DNA from: UBA7672 sp041398245
GTDB taxonomy: Bacteria > Pseudomonadota > Alphaproteobacteria > Caulobacterales > Hyphomonadaceae
DNA length: 64,000 bases
Assembly: GCA_041398245.1 (NCBI GenBank)
Contig: JAWKVC010000005.1
Location: 1-64,000 of the forward strand
Direction: 5' to 3'
Positions within the stretch are counted from its first letter, which is position 1. Each line of letters starts with the position of its first letter. Of this stretch, positions 8,766 to 17,330 are shown one piece after another. A model generated the notes under the pieces. That model searched no databases. It was not told the origin of the DNA and saw only the letters and a program-made list of their open reading frames with translations. Both the position numbers and the translations under genes were made by a program.

Positions 8766-10122
8766 GTCCGCCACGAAACTCTCCTTCCTGAGGAAGATGT
8801 CACTCGGGTCCGGAGACCTTGCGTTCAATCTTTACTGGCAGGGCAGTTCACTCTTCCTCCTCTATTTCTACACTGACGTTCTCGGCGTACCTGCAACGAT
8901 TGCTGGAACGATCTACATGGTGGCGTTGGTATGGGATGCCGCCATCGATCCTGTCGTCGGATGGGCGGCGGACCGCACGCGAACCAGGCTGGGACGTTAT
9001 CGTCCATACCTCATTTTCGGAGCGCCCGCTCTCGCAGTCGCGAACGCGGCGATGTTTTTCTCGCCAGCCATGCCAGATGCGAACAGCGTCTGGATAGTAG
9101 CTGTCACCCATCTGGCGTTTCGGACCATCTATGCGGTCGTGAATATCCCTTATGCGTCGCTGTCGGCGCGTGTGACCCGCGACAGTGCACAGAGGGCTGA
9201 CCTGGCCGGTGCGCGAATCCTCTTTGCGATGATCGCCGGCATGCTCGTGTCATCGACGACACTACCCTTTGCGGGTTGGCTAGGCGGCGAGGATTCCCGC
9301 TTGGGCTGGCAGATACTGGCGGTTGTTTACGGAGCGGTGGTCGTTCTCATTCTCTGGAACGTGGCGCGAGTTACGCAGGGCCTCGATGCACCTGAGCCTG
9401 TGGGCCAGACGCGTACTCCGTTAGGCAAGGTGTGGTCCTCGATCGTCGCCAACAGACCGCTGCACCTCGTTCTCGGCGTTATCGTGATAAGTTCAATATC
9501 GGGCACGTTCTTCAGCAAGAACATCATCTACTACTTCAAGTACATATACGGCGATACCGATGCCGCCACGCTCGTGCTGACACTCGGAGCCGCGGTGACT
9601 GCTGCGGCGGTGCCTTTCTGGATTTGGATCGTGCGGATAAAGGGGAAGCGCTTTGCCTGGGCGGCGGGGACGGCATTGGTCTTGGCCGGAACGGTCCTCT
9701 GGTGGTTGGCCAACGGGCACGGTCTTGTTCCATTGCTTCTGGCGATGGCCGTGATTTCCGTCGGTCAGTGCGCCGGTTACATCTGCTTCTGGGCAGTTCT
9801 CCCGGACACGGTCGAGTATGGCGAGTGGCGCACGGGCACGCGCACGGAGTCGCTTGTCTTTGGCCTTGTCGTTCTGGGACAGAAGGCTGCACTTGGAATC
9901 GCCGCTGGCGGCTTGGGGGTCGCCCTTAGTCTGATCGGATACGTACCCAATGAAGGCATGTTGCCGACAACCTCGGACGGCCTGCGCATGATGATGCTCG
10001 CGATTCCTGTAGTCGGCGCCGTTGTCTCCCTGCTGCTCATCTTGAACTATCGGTTGTCCTACGAACAACACCGGCAGATTGTCCGCGACATAGATGAGCG
10101 GGCAAGCCAAACCGAGGGGTAG
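8758..10122 (+). CDS. GPH-family (glycoside-pentoside-hexuronide) cation symporter
   Basis: Predicted inner-membrane sugar transporter, 454 residues, with about twelve hydrophobic segments. Family signatures are the N-terminal KMSLGSGDLAFNLYWQ, the loop after helix 2 with DAAIDPVVGWAADRTRT followed by GRYRPYL, and the late PDTVEYGEWRTGTRTESL. Members such as MelB, XylP and UidB import glycosides or hexuronides with Na+ or H+. It overlaps the sulfatase gene by eight bases and so is translationally coupled to it. It would import the sugar or glycoside released outside the cytoplasm. The substrate cannot be told from sequence alone. Confidence 0.9.
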   Translation: MTESATKLSFLRKMSLGSGDLAFNLYWQGSSLFLLYFYTDVLGVPATIAGTIYMVALVWDAAIDPVVGWAADRTRTRLGRYRPYLIFGAPALAVANAAMFFSPAMPDANSVWIVAVTHLAFRTIYAVVNIPYASLSARVTRDSAQRADLAGARILFAMIAGMLVSSTTLPFAGWLGGEDSRLGWQILAVVYGAVVVLILWNVARVTQGLDAPEPVGQTRTPLGKVWSSIVANRPLHLVLGVIVISSISGTFFSKNIIYYFKYIYGDTDAATLVLTLGAAVTAAAVPFWIWIVRIKGKRFAWAAGTALVLAGTVLWWLANGHGLVPLLLAMAVISVGQCAGYICFWAVLPDTVEYGEWRTGTRTESLVFGLVVLGQKAALGIAAGGLGVALSLIGYVPNEGMLPTTSDGLRMMMLAIPVVGAVVSLLLILNYRLSYEQHRQIVRDIDERASQTEG

Positions 10123-10193
10123 GGCGTTATGCTGGCTTCATCCCGATCCCGATCCAGAGACATGTCGCCGGCCGACGTTCGATCGAGGACGCC

Positions 10194-11147
10194 ATGAGGG
10201 TTCGACGTTACGGGATCAGGGGACCGGAAGTTTCCGAGCTGGCGTTTGGCGCCATGAGCATCCGCCATGACAAACAGCTATCGAATGGCGTTTCTGGATC
10301 ATTGCTTCATGCTCTTGATCGTGGTGTGAACCTCATCGACACGGCGCGCATTTACCCGGAGTCAGAGAAAATCATCGGGCGCACGCTGCGCGAGTGGAGC
10401 GGTGCGCCGCTCTTCATCTCGACAAAGCTCTCGCCGCTCGATCGCGAGGGCTTCAGATTTGGAGGGCCGCTGGAGAAATTCTACACACCCGCCGGAATTG
10501 CAGATTCAGTCGATTCAAGCCTCTCAGCACTCGGTGTAGAGCGGCTCGACATCGTGCACATGCATCAATGGCACTATCGCTGGACACACGAACTGGATTG
10601 GCTTGATGCGCTTTCGGATCTGAGACGTGAAGGCAAGGTCGGGCTGGTGGCCGTCAGCGCGCAGGATCATGAGCACGACGCGCTACTCGAGATCGTCAGT
10701 CAGGGCCTGGTCGATGGGATCCAGCTCATCGTCAACCTGTTCGAGTCGCGCCCCTGCAACGCGATTCTGCCTCGCGCCGCCCAGAAGGGGGTGGGCGTCA
10801 TTGCGCGGTGTGTCCTGGATAGCGGAGGACTGGCGGCTCCTTTGACTGACGAAGAGTTCAGGGAGCGTCCCTTCCTTCGTCATGCGCCAGGCGCCGAGTA
10901 CCGCAAGCGCATCGCTGCGCTGAACGATGAGTTCGGGCTGGACGGGTCCGACTCGCTCGTCGACCTTGCGCTGCGGTTCGTCGTCTCGGATCCCGCTGTC
11001 TCAAGCATCACACTCGGCCTGACCAGTTCGGAACAGGTCGACCTGGCGTGCCAGGCAATTGGCAAGGGCGCTTTGTCCGATCACGCCGTAGGGTTGATCA
11101 GACGCAAGCATGTCTGGACGAAGAATTTCTATGAGAAGCTGCTGTGA
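10194..11147 (+). CDS. aldo/keto reductase
   Basis: Predicted NAD(P)H-dependent oxidoreductase with a TIM-barrel fold, 317 residues. The catalytic tetrad can be placed: Asp and Tyr in NLIDTARIYPESE, Lys in FISTKLSPLD and His in DIVHMHQWH. The C-terminal NADP-binding part is present (SSITLGLTSSEQ). It probably reduces or oxidises a sugar or aldehyde made by this locus. The last bases overlap the start of the following deacetylase-like gene (GTGA), so the pair is translationally coupled. It lies 71 bases after the transporter. Confidence 0.88.
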   Translation: MRVRRYGIRGPEVSELAFGAMSIRHDKQLSNGVSGSLLHALDRGVNLIDTARIYPESEKIIGRTLREWSGAPLFISTKLSPLDREGFRFGGPLEKFYTPAGIADSVDSSLSALGVERLDIVHMHQWHYRWTHELDWLDALSDLRREGKVGLVAVSAQDHEHDALLEIVSQGLVDGIQLIVNLFESRPCNAILPRAAQKGVGVIARCVLDSGGLAAPLTDEEFRERPFLRHAPGAEYRKRIAALNDEFGLDGSDSLVDLALRFVVSDPAVSSITLGLTSSEQVDLACQAIGKGALSDHAVGLIRRKHVWTKNFYEKLL

Positions 11148-11860
11148 AGAAGATTGTCAGCTTCTGCTTTGATGACGGCCTCCGGGAGTCGACATTCAAG
11201 ACTGCGCGGCTCTTCCAGGACCGTGGGGTGCTGGCGACATTCTGTGTCCTCGGCCAACCGTCGGCATCGCTAGACCCAGCCCATACCAACGCTTGCTTTG
11301 CTGACTGGGGCGAACTGCGCGCGTTGCGTCTGAGCGGCCACGACATCGCGCCTCACGGCTGGGCGCATGAACGGCTCGGCGACATGACACTCGAGGCCGC
11401 CCAAGCCGGGCTGGAGCGCATGTTCGAAAAACTTGAGGCGGAATTGCCTGGATTTGACGTGGGCGCCGCTGTCTTTCACGCAGCCTATCTACAGATGCCT
11501 TCCGACCTTCGCGAGTGGCTCTTGTCGCGCGTGCGCGCGATCCGTGTCGCATGTGGCCGCGGTGGAAGAAATGACATTCCTGCCGAAGGACACAATCGCC
11601 TTATCGACTGTGTCACTTTTGGTCCCTCCGACGTCGCGGAGGGATGTGAGCGCAGCTTGGATTACTTCATGCAGAGGGACGATCCATGGCAGGTTCTTGT
11701 TCTGCACGGCTTGGATGGGGAGGGATGGGGAGCAATTGATCGGGACGATCTTGCGCGGCTGCTTGATCGCTTGGCGCATGACGGCATCGCCGTAAGATCA
11801 ATCGCGGAAGTGTTGAAAGGTCGGGAGGTCGCCTGCCGGAACGATGTTGGCAAGAGATGA
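11144..11860 (+). CDS. polysaccharide deacetylase-like (NodB-fold) protein
   Basis: Predicted carbohydrate esterase 4-type fold, 238 residues, with no signal peptide. The first strand carries the metal-binding pair in SFCFDDGLRES. The second motif is in HDIAPHGWAHERLG, where two His residues could bind metal. A late DPWQVLVLHGLDG matches the final strand of the fold. The canonical later motifs are hard to recognise, so it may remove another acyl group or act on a small sugar rather than on a polymer. The GTG start at 11144 overlaps the aldo/keto reductase stop. It is the last gene of the catabolic locus before the insertion sequence. Confidence 0.78.
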   Translation: MKKIVSFCFDDGLRESTFKTARLFQDRGVLATFCVLGQPSASLDPAHTNACFADWGELRALRLSGHDIAPHGWAHERLGDMTLEAAQAGLERMFEKLEAELPGFDVGAAVFHAAYLQMPSDLREWLLSRVRAIRVACGRGGRNDIPAEGHNRLIDCVTFGPSDVAEGCERSLDYFMQRDDPWQVLVLHGLDGEGWGAIDRDDLARLLDRLAHDGIAVRSIAEVLKGREVACRNDVGKR

Positions 11861-11886
11861 TGCTCGTTTGAAGCAGCGCGCCGGAT

Positions 11887-11902
11887 GTAGCAGCGCTGCT
11901 AC
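11887..11902. repeat. perfect 16-base palindrome at end of catabolic operon
   Basis: GTAGCAGCGCTGCTAC is its own reverse complement. It lies 26 bases after the deacetylase-like gene and 12 bases before the IS left end. No T-run follows. It could be part of a terminator or a protein-binding site. Confidence 0.5.
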
Positions 11903-11921
11903 CTGGCAGGTGATTGAGGTG

Positions 11922-12806
11922 CTACCCAACTTTGGACCATCCGGGCGCAGAGTTTTCGACCCGTTTCGCACCTGGCGGGCTGGTGGCGCCTGGGGCGTAG
12001 TGCAACGCAGCCGGGGTGTTGTTCCCGATCGCGCTGTGCGGTCGTAGCTCGTTGTAGTCTCTACGCCAAGCCTCCAGCTTTTCGCGGGCGTCTTCGAGCC
12101 CCAGGAACCAATGAGCATTGAGGCACTCAGCGCGGAACTTGCCGTTGAAGCTTTCGATGAACGCATTGTCGGTCGGCTTACCGGGGCGCGAGAAGTCGAG
12201 CGTGACGTCATGCTGATACGCCCACAGATCGAGATCGCGGGAGATAAATTCCGAGCCCTGATCGACCCTGATCCGCTTGGGATAGCCGGTGCGCCGGCAT
12301 GTCTGGTCGAGCGTTCGCACGACATCCTCTCCCCTGTAGGCGAAGCGTGCGTCGAGCACGGGCGAGTACCGCGAGAACGCATCCACGACCGTCAGCACGC
12401 GCATCTTCCGTCCCGTCGCCAGCTGATCATGCACAAAGTCCATCGACCAGACCTCGTTGGCGCGTGAAGGCGGTGCGCGGTCATCGCGCAGCGCCGCCTT
12501 CACGCGCCGCCGCGGCGTTTTCTTGCGCAGTTGCAGGCGTTCCTCGCGATAAAGGCGGTAGATCCGCTTCTCGTTCACACGCCATCCCTCACGACAGAGC
12601 AACACGTGAATCCGCCGATAGCCAAAGCGCACACGCGCTTCAGCTATCTCCCGGATACGCTTCCTGAGACTGGCCTGGTCGGGACGCACAGAACGGTAGT
12701 GGTAGGTCGATCTCACAGCGCCGACGACCTCGCAGGCGCGTCGGATCGACACCTTCCACTCTGTACGCGCCTCGTCGACGAGCTGACGCTTGCGACCAGG
12801 CCTCAC
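11922..12806 (-). CDS. IS3-family transposase OrfB (DDE integrase domain)
   Basis: Catalytic part of the IS3 transposase, 294 residues. An N-terminal HTH_21-like segment (FGYRRIHVLLCREGWRVNEKR) precedes the rve integrase core. The DDE triad is seen as Asp in WSMDFVHDQL, Asp in IRVDQGSEF and Glu in NAFIESFNGKFR. A conserved YNELRPHSAIG follows near the C-terminus. It overlaps orfA by four bases, so translation as an OrfAB fusion by frameshifting is expected from the family. The frame is intact and the protein is likely active. Confidence 0.93.
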   Translation of the reverse strand: MRPGRKRQLVDEARTEWKVSIRRACEVVGAVRSTYHYRSVRPDQASLRKRIREIAEARVRFGYRRIHVLLCREGWRVNEKRIYRLYREERLQLRKKTPRRRVKAALRDDRAPPSRANEVWSMDFVHDQLATGRKMRVLTVVDAFSRYSPVLDARFAYRGEDVVRTLDQTCRRTGYPKRIRVDQGSEFISRDLDLWAYQHDVTLDFSRPGKPTDNAFIESFNGKFRAECLNAHWFLGLEDAREKLEAWRRDYNELRPHSAIGNNTPAALHYAPGATSPPGAKRVENSAPGWSKVG

Positions 12807-13069
12807 AGCTTTCGGCGGACGATATCCTGCAGCATCTCCTTGTCGAGCGAGAGATCGGCAACGATCCGCTTCAGTCGGGCGTTCTCTTCCTCAAGCTGCT
12901 TCAGCCGCCGCATCTCGGACGGCATCAGACCCGCGTACTTCTTCTTCCAGGTGAAGTAGGTCGCCTGACTGATGCCGGCCTTGCGGCAGATCTCCGCCAC
13001 CGGCATGCCCTCTTCGCCCTGCTTGATGACGAACGCCTTCTGCGCGTCCGTGAACTTCGATGCCTTCAT
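12803..13069 (-). CDS. IS3-family transposase OrfA (HTH protein)
   Basis: DNA-binding part of the IS3 transposase, 88 residues starting MKASKFTDAQKAF at 13069. A helix-turn-helix spans PVAEICRKAGISQATYFTWKKKYAG. A leucine-zipper-like coiled coil follows (MRRLKQLEEENARLKRIVADL). I chose the internal ATG because it gives the standard OrfA N-terminus; the open frame extends 20 codons further to 13129. The 3' end overlaps orfB. Confidence 0.9.
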   Translation of the reverse strand: MKASKFTDAQKAFVIKQGEEGMPVAEICRKAGISQATYFTWKKKYAGLMPSEMRRLKQLEEENARLKRIVADLSLDKEMLQDIVRRKL

Positions 13070-13149
13070 CGCCTCGCTCCTCCCAGCCAGGAAAGGTACG
13101 GCGAAAAACTCTAGCTCAAAACGGTCCAAGACTGCGGGGGCACGTCACA

Positions 13150-14373
13150 CTAGAACGCGCTTCGTCGCGTCACAATCACAGTGAGCTTGGCCCCCGCCAG
13201 AACGCGGATCGTCGGCGGGATCGCGAGGCCTCGATCGACGACCCGGTTCGTGACATTGCTGGCCATCCGCTGGACCCCATCAGCTACGGCGTCATCTACG
13301 GGATCTCGCAGCATAACGCCGCCCCCGCCATAAGCGACCGGATCCTCGGTTGTTGCTACGCCGACATTGATGAGCGTGCCGAGAGCGGCGGCGCCGAACA
13401 CGTCCGACCAGTGATTGTCGACTTCGCCGCTCACGCCTGCGGCGCCGGACGGGTCGAGCGCAGCTTCGGCCAGTTCGATCTCGCGGCCATCGAGCATGAT
13501 CAGTCGTGACCAGACGATCGCCACGCGGCTTTCCCCGTAGCGGGTCGATGATCGATAGTCGCCGATCAGTCGCGCGCCTTGAGGGATCAGAAGCGTCTGG
13601 CCCGTCGCGCTGTCGTAAATGGACTGTGTCACCTGCGCGATGACGGGTCCGGGCGATTCAGAGTTCACTTCGGTCACCAGACTCGCGGGAATGACTGCGC
13701 CGGGAAAAAGCACGCGATCAGATGTGTCACCGGCGGTCGGCTCATCCTGCGCCTGCGGAGCGAAAACTGTAAACCCGGACGGAGGCGGCTGCAGGGCAGA
13801 GCGCTGCTGCGATAAGGTGGGAACTCCCGGTGTCGTCTGTTCTCGCATGGCGAAAAACAATCCCGAGCGTTCGGCTTCCTTCATTTCTGCTTCGAGAGGG
13901 TCTACGATCGTAGTGGGAGAATAGGTGTCGGACGAACCCCAGTCTTCGGCCTCGGTACGGCTGTAGGATCCGAAGCCTGAGTCAGGCTGGGCGAATGCGG
14001 CGATGTCGCCCGGCAGGGGCGGACCGAGCTGCGGGGGCAGGACAGGGTCGGGCGCTGGCTGCGCCATCGCAACCTGCGTGTAGTCCACGGGCAGGTCGCG
14101 GATGGCGCCCTTCGCCATCTCGGGCCGCGCGGGATCAGACATCATCGGCTTCGTCTCGGCAGGCTTGCGTGCCGGGTCGCCGGAGAAGGCGCCTGACGCC
14201 ATCAGCAAGACGATGGCGACGCCGCCACCCGCAGCGCCCAGGATGGCGGGCTTGTTGATGCCCTTGGCGCCCTGGCCCCTGACACGAATGGAGTCGAGCG
14301 GCGGCGGTTCGGGCTGGGATGGCGATGGGGGCTCGCCCATTGCATCGACGGGCGGTGGAATTCCATCAGCCAC
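13150..14373 (-). CDS. trbI: conjugal transfer protein TrbI (VirB10-like)
   Basis: Inner/outer-membrane-spanning core component of the type IV secretion channel, 407 residues. It has a short cytoplasmic N-terminus, one membrane segment (AAGGGVAIVLLMASGAF), a proline-rich linker and the VirB10 domain (VIAQVTQSIYDSATGQTLLI with the conserved QGARLIGDYRS). The GTG at 14373 overlaps the trbG stop (GTGGCTGA) and is preceded by GGAGG, which decides the start. The C-terminus is short after TVIVTRR, where relatives usually continue with a hydrophobic DLVLxPY-like tail. The IS end lies two bases past the stop and may have replaced the last codons. Confidence 0.9.
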   Translation of the reverse strand: MADGIPPPVDAMGEPPSPSQPEPPPLDSIRVRGQGAKGINKPAILGAAGGGVAIVLLMASGAFSGDPARKPAETKPMMSDPARPEMAKGAIRDLPVDYTQVAMAQPAPDPVLPPQLGPPLPGDIAAFAQPDSGFGSYSRTEAEDWGSSDTYSPTTIVDPLEAEMKEAERSGLFFAMREQTTPGVPTLSQQRSALQPPPSGFTVFAPQAQDEPTAGDTSDRVLFPGAVIPASLVTEVNSESPGPVIAQVTQSIYDSATGQTLLIPQGARLIGDYRSSTRYGESRVAIVWSRLIMLDGREIELAEAALDPSGAAGVSGEVDNHWSDVFGAAALGTLINVGVATTEDPVAYGGGGVMLRDPVDDAVADGVQRMASNVTNRVVDRGLAIPPTIRVLAGAKLTVIVTRRSAF

Positions 14374-15196
14374 GGGGGCCTCCCGCGATCGGCGTCTGGC
14401 GATGGATCTGCACCTTCTTGGCGCCCCATCCCGTTCCAAGGCGCAGTTCGGCCTGATTGAAGAGACGGTCCACGACATAATAGCGGCCGGCGATGCGGTA
14501 GTTGGTCAACTCCGGACCTGACTCCCCGATCACGAACAGGGGCGGCGCTTCCAGCGTCTGCATCTTCTCCGGCATCTCGATAAAGACCTGACGGCCATCG
14601 TCGAAGGCCGCGAGCGGTCGCCAGTCCGGCTTGTCGCCATCAATCCGGTAGCGGAGGTTCAACTGCTGCGGGGAGAAGGGCGGCGGCACAGGCGGCGGTG
14701 GCGGTAAAGCCGCCGGCGCAGGATTGTTCGCCAGCACCATCTCGGCCGGGTAGCGCCACGAGACAGCCGCCATCGCCGCGCCCGACACACTCTTCAGTTC
14801 GATATGGTAGACGCGTCGGTCCGTCATGATCACAAGGTTGGTCGTAAGGTTGGCCGCGTTCGGTTTCACGAGCACATGGGCCTGTGCAGTTGCGCCGCCG
14901 CCCGATTTTGCGTCACCGACAATCCATCGCGTGGTGTCGCCGGCGGACACCGACAGGACTGCTTCGCCCGGTTCGAGTGCGATATCGGTGATGCGCTGCG
15001 GCGCCGCCTGGATGGCGTAAAGCGCGCCACGCTCGTACCCGAATTCGAGCAGTGCGCCGACGGCCGAGGCGTCGGCTTGGCCGCGCAGGGCAGCCTGGTT
15101 CGTCTGCTGCAGCGGCGGCGGCTTGGTTTGAGCGAGGGCGGGCGAAGTGACGCCCAGTGTCAGGAGGCTGATTGAGATGAGAAGCGCGCGTGTCAT
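14366..15196 (-). CDS. trbG: conjugal transfer protein TrbG (VirB9-like)
   Basis: Periplasmic/outer-membrane core-complex component of the transfer channel, 276 residues. A signal peptide (LLISISLLTLGVTSPALAQ) starts the protein. The VirB9/CagX domain is recognisable in RWIVGDAKSGGG, LVIMTDRRVYHIELKS and, near the C-terminus, NYRIAGRYYVVDRLFNQAEL. A proline-rich linker (PPPPPVPPPFSP) lies in the middle. It overlaps trbF by four bases at its start and trbI by eight at its end, in standard trb order. Confidence 0.93.
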   Translation of the reverse strand: MTRALLISISLLTLGVTSPALAQTKPPPLQQTNQAALRGQADASAVGALLEFGYERGALYAIQAAPQRITDIALEPGEAVLSVSAGDTTRWIVGDAKSGGGATAQAHVLVKPNAANLTTNLVIMTDRRVYHIELKSVSGAAMAAVSWRYPAEMVLANNPAPAALPPPPPVPPPFSPQQLNLRYRIDGDKPDWRPLAAFDDGRQVFIEMPEKMQTLEAPPLFVIGESGPELTNYRIAGRYYVVDRLFNQAELRLGTGWGAKKVQIHRQTPIAGGPRG

Positions 15197-15879
15197 TGCT
15201 GAAGATCCCGGGACCAGTTGAAGGAATGGACGTAGAGGCCGAGCGGATTCTTGGAGAGCCGTTCGGGCGAGGAGGCCGGCTCGATCACCACCGTCGCAAC
15301 GCCAGTGAAGCGTTCGACATCGATCAGAGTGCCGTTGGAATAGGTGCTTTCGCGCCAGCGCAGCTGGAAGCTGCCGGGGCTTGCCCGCACCACGGACAGG
15401 ACCTCCACCGCGACAGTCGTCTTGCCGACCTTGTCGAAGGGGTTTTCCTCGTCCGCCATGGCGTTGAGGACCTGAGCCCCGCCTTGCGTGGCCCAGTCAT
15501 AGGCTCTGAGCCAGTTCTGGCGAACCACGATGGGGTCTGACGGTAATGCGCGGATCATCTCGACGAACCGTGCAAGATGCCAGGACAGCTGGGCGTCGCT
15601 CGGCTCGTAGGCCGACTGCGCGGGGCCTACGAGCCGTGCTTCGCCCGTCTCGCTCGCTTCAATAACGAACGGGACGGCGGCAGGCCTGAGGGCAAGGACG
15701 ACGACGCCTGCGGCCATCGCGCCAGCGAGGGTCAGGCTTGCGAAAGCGGCAGTGCGCCATGTGCGGGCATGGGCAAGCGAAGAGCCCATGCGGCGGTCCC
15801 AGAGCTGCTGGGCCTCGCGATAGGGCGTCTCCGGCTCTGGCGTCTTTGACAGGCGCGAGGATCGCGCGCGGGTGAACAT
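15193..15879 (-). CDS. trbF: conjugal transfer protein TrbF (VirB8-like)
   Basis: Inner-membrane assembly factor of the transfer channel, 228 residues. A cytoplasmic N-terminus (NPYREAQQ-type segment, here TPYREAQQLWDRRMGSS) is followed by one membrane helix (FASLTLAGAMAAGVVVLALR) and a periplasmic NTF2-like VirB8 domain (VVRQNWLRAYDWATQGG, RWRESTYSNGTLIDVERFTG). I start at the ATG of MFTRARSS at 15879; the open frame extends further upstream with low-complexity sequence that is not family-like. A 59-base gap separates it from trbL. Confidence 0.92.
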   Translation of the reverse strand: MFTRARSSRLSKTPEPETPYREAQQLWDRRMGSSLAHARTWRTAAFASLTLAGAMAAGVVVLALRPAAVPFVIEASETGEARLVGPAQSAYEPSDAQLSWHLARFVEMIRALPSDPIVVRQNWLRAYDWATQGGAQVLNAMADEENPFDKVGKTTVAVEVLSVVRASPGSFQLRWRESTYSNGTLIDVERFTGVATVVIEPASSPERLSKNPLGLYVHSFNWSRDLQQ

Positions 15880-15938
15880 CGTCTTTTCCTTCCGGTCTGG
15901 CTTGGCTGCTTCAGGTTTGTGGATGTGGTCTCGCCGGG

Positions 15939-17288
15939 TCAGCCGGGCTGTTTGAGGTTGGGGCCTTCGGAGGCGCCGCCGCCGTCGCCGGCATTGAGCG
16001 TGTGGGCCGCGACGAAGACGCCTTCGCGTAAGGCCTGTGAGCGCTTGAACCGCTTGGCCCAATTCGCCTGACCGGAGCCAGGATGACCGGAGCCGGGCTG
16101 GCCGGAGGCGGAGGATGAAGACGGTGAACCTGGCGCAGGGGCGATGGCGCCGGCGGCGCCAGCTACCGAACGCTGACCCGCACTGCCGCGATTGCGGAAG
16201 TGGCCGGCAAGGCGGCTGCCGGCCTGACGCATGCTGCCAGCCGCAGATGCTCCGAGGCCGATGGCGGCATTGAGGGGCGCGGCGACCGGTCCCGACAGGC
16301 CGGTTCGCATCGCGCCCAGAGCGGTTGCGGCGCGCAGGCCGCCGCCCGCGGAAGCTGTACCGTTGGCGGCGGCGCGGCTGGCTGACATCGTTGCGCCCGC
16401 AGCCGATCGCGCGGCGACGAAAGCGCCAGCCCCTGCCGCGCCCACGCCGAGGGTTGTGCCTGCGGCGGCCCCGGCCGAGAGCTGCGGCGCTCCCGACACG
16501 AGCCCGGCCGCGATGCGCGGGCAGAAGATTGCAAGGCCCATCAGGGTGAGGGCGCCGAGCACCACCGCGAACGCCTGCTCGATCGTCATGTCGTCCGGAT
16601 CGAGCGCCGTCCGAAGCGTCTCGAACATGGTCGATCCGATGCCGATGACAATCGCGATCACCAGCACCTTGATGCCAGACGAGATCACATTGCCGAGCAC
16701 CCGCTCGGCGAGGAAGGTCGTTTGTCGCCAGAAGGCGAAAGGCACGAGCACGAACCCTGCCAGCGTCGTCAGCTTGAACTCTATGATCAGCACGAAGAGC
16801 TGGATCGAGAGGACAAAGAAGGCCGCGATGACTATGATGCCGCCAAGGCAGAGCAGTATGACTTCAGCCAGGTTGCCGAAGAACTCGAACGGACCCGGCG
16901 CGATGGTTCCGATATGGTCGAAGATCGGTTGCGATGCGGACAACCCCTCGGCTGCGACGAGACCTGGCTTCATGAGATCGGCAGGGGAGAAGCTCGCAGC
17001 GGATGCGTTAAGGCCAAGGGTTGCGAAGCTGTCGAATACGATGGTCGACAGCATCGCGAAGTTGCCGAAGATGAAGGCGAACGCGCCGACATAGAGCGTC
17101 TTCTTGACGAGGCTCTGGATGATGTCGGTGTTCTGCCCCCAGGCCCAGAACAGGGCGGCGATCGTGACATCGATGACGATCAGGATCGCCGCCAGCGACG
17201 TCACATCGCCCGAAATCAGGCCGAACCCTGAGTCGATGTAGGTGATGAAGGTGCTCAGAAAGCCGTCGATGGCCGAGAAGTCGTTCAT
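15939..17288 (-). CDS. trbL: conjugal transfer protein TrbL (VirB6-like)
   Basis: Polytopic inner-membrane channel protein, 449 residues. It begins with FSAIDGFLSTFITYIDSGFG and has five to six hydrophobic helices in the first 280 residues. A long, low-complexity Ala/Gly/Ser tail follows (about residues 290-449), as is common in TrbL. The order trbJ-trbL-trbF is the standard one. The tail is presumably cytoplasmic or periplasmic and poorly structured. Confidence 0.92.
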   Translation of the reverse strand: MNDFSAIDGFLSTFITYIDSGFGLISGDVTSLAAILIVIDVTIAALFWAWGQNTDIIQSLVKKTLYVGAFAFIFGNFAMLSTIVFDSFATLGLNASAASFSPADLMKPGLVAAEGLSASQPIFDHIGTIAPGPFEFFGNLAEVILLCLGGIIVIAAFFVLSIQLFVLIIEFKLTTLAGFVLVPFAFWRQTTFLAERVLGNVISSGIKVLVIAIVIGIGSTMFETLRTALDPDDMTIEQAFAVVLGALTLMGLAIFCPRIAAGLVSGAPQLSAGAAAGTTLGVGAAGAGAFVAARSAAGATMSASRAAANGTASAGGGLRAATALGAMRTGLSGPVAAPLNAAIGLGASAAGSMRQAGSRLAGHFRNRGSAGQRSVAGAAGAIAPAPGSPSSSSASGQPGSGHPGSGQANWAKRFKRSQALREGVFVAAHTLNAGDGGGASEGPNLKQPG

Positions 17289-17330
17289 GGGTGTCCCCCG
17301 TCGTCGCTCTGCGTCATGCGTTCTGGCTGG

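Larger units (their letters stand above)
11915..13147 (-). mobile_element. IS3-family insertion sequence, IS407-group-like, complete
   Basis: A 1233-base element with two overlapping reading frames and related imperfect ends. The left end begins TGAGGTGCTACCC and continues to TTTGGACC. The right end, read inward, begins TGACGTGCCCCCG and continues to CTTGGACC; the two match over about 24-25 bases with one gap. Size and frame arrangement fit IS407-type members of IS3. The bases flanking the two ends (TGAT on the left, CACT on the right) do not form a target duplication. The right end stops two bases past the trbI stop codon. No frame damage is visible in either transposase gene. Confidence 0.88.

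Noticed and set aside
11911..13151. target-site duplication flanking the IS
   Set aside because: The 3- and 4-base flanks on the two sides do not match, so none is claimed.
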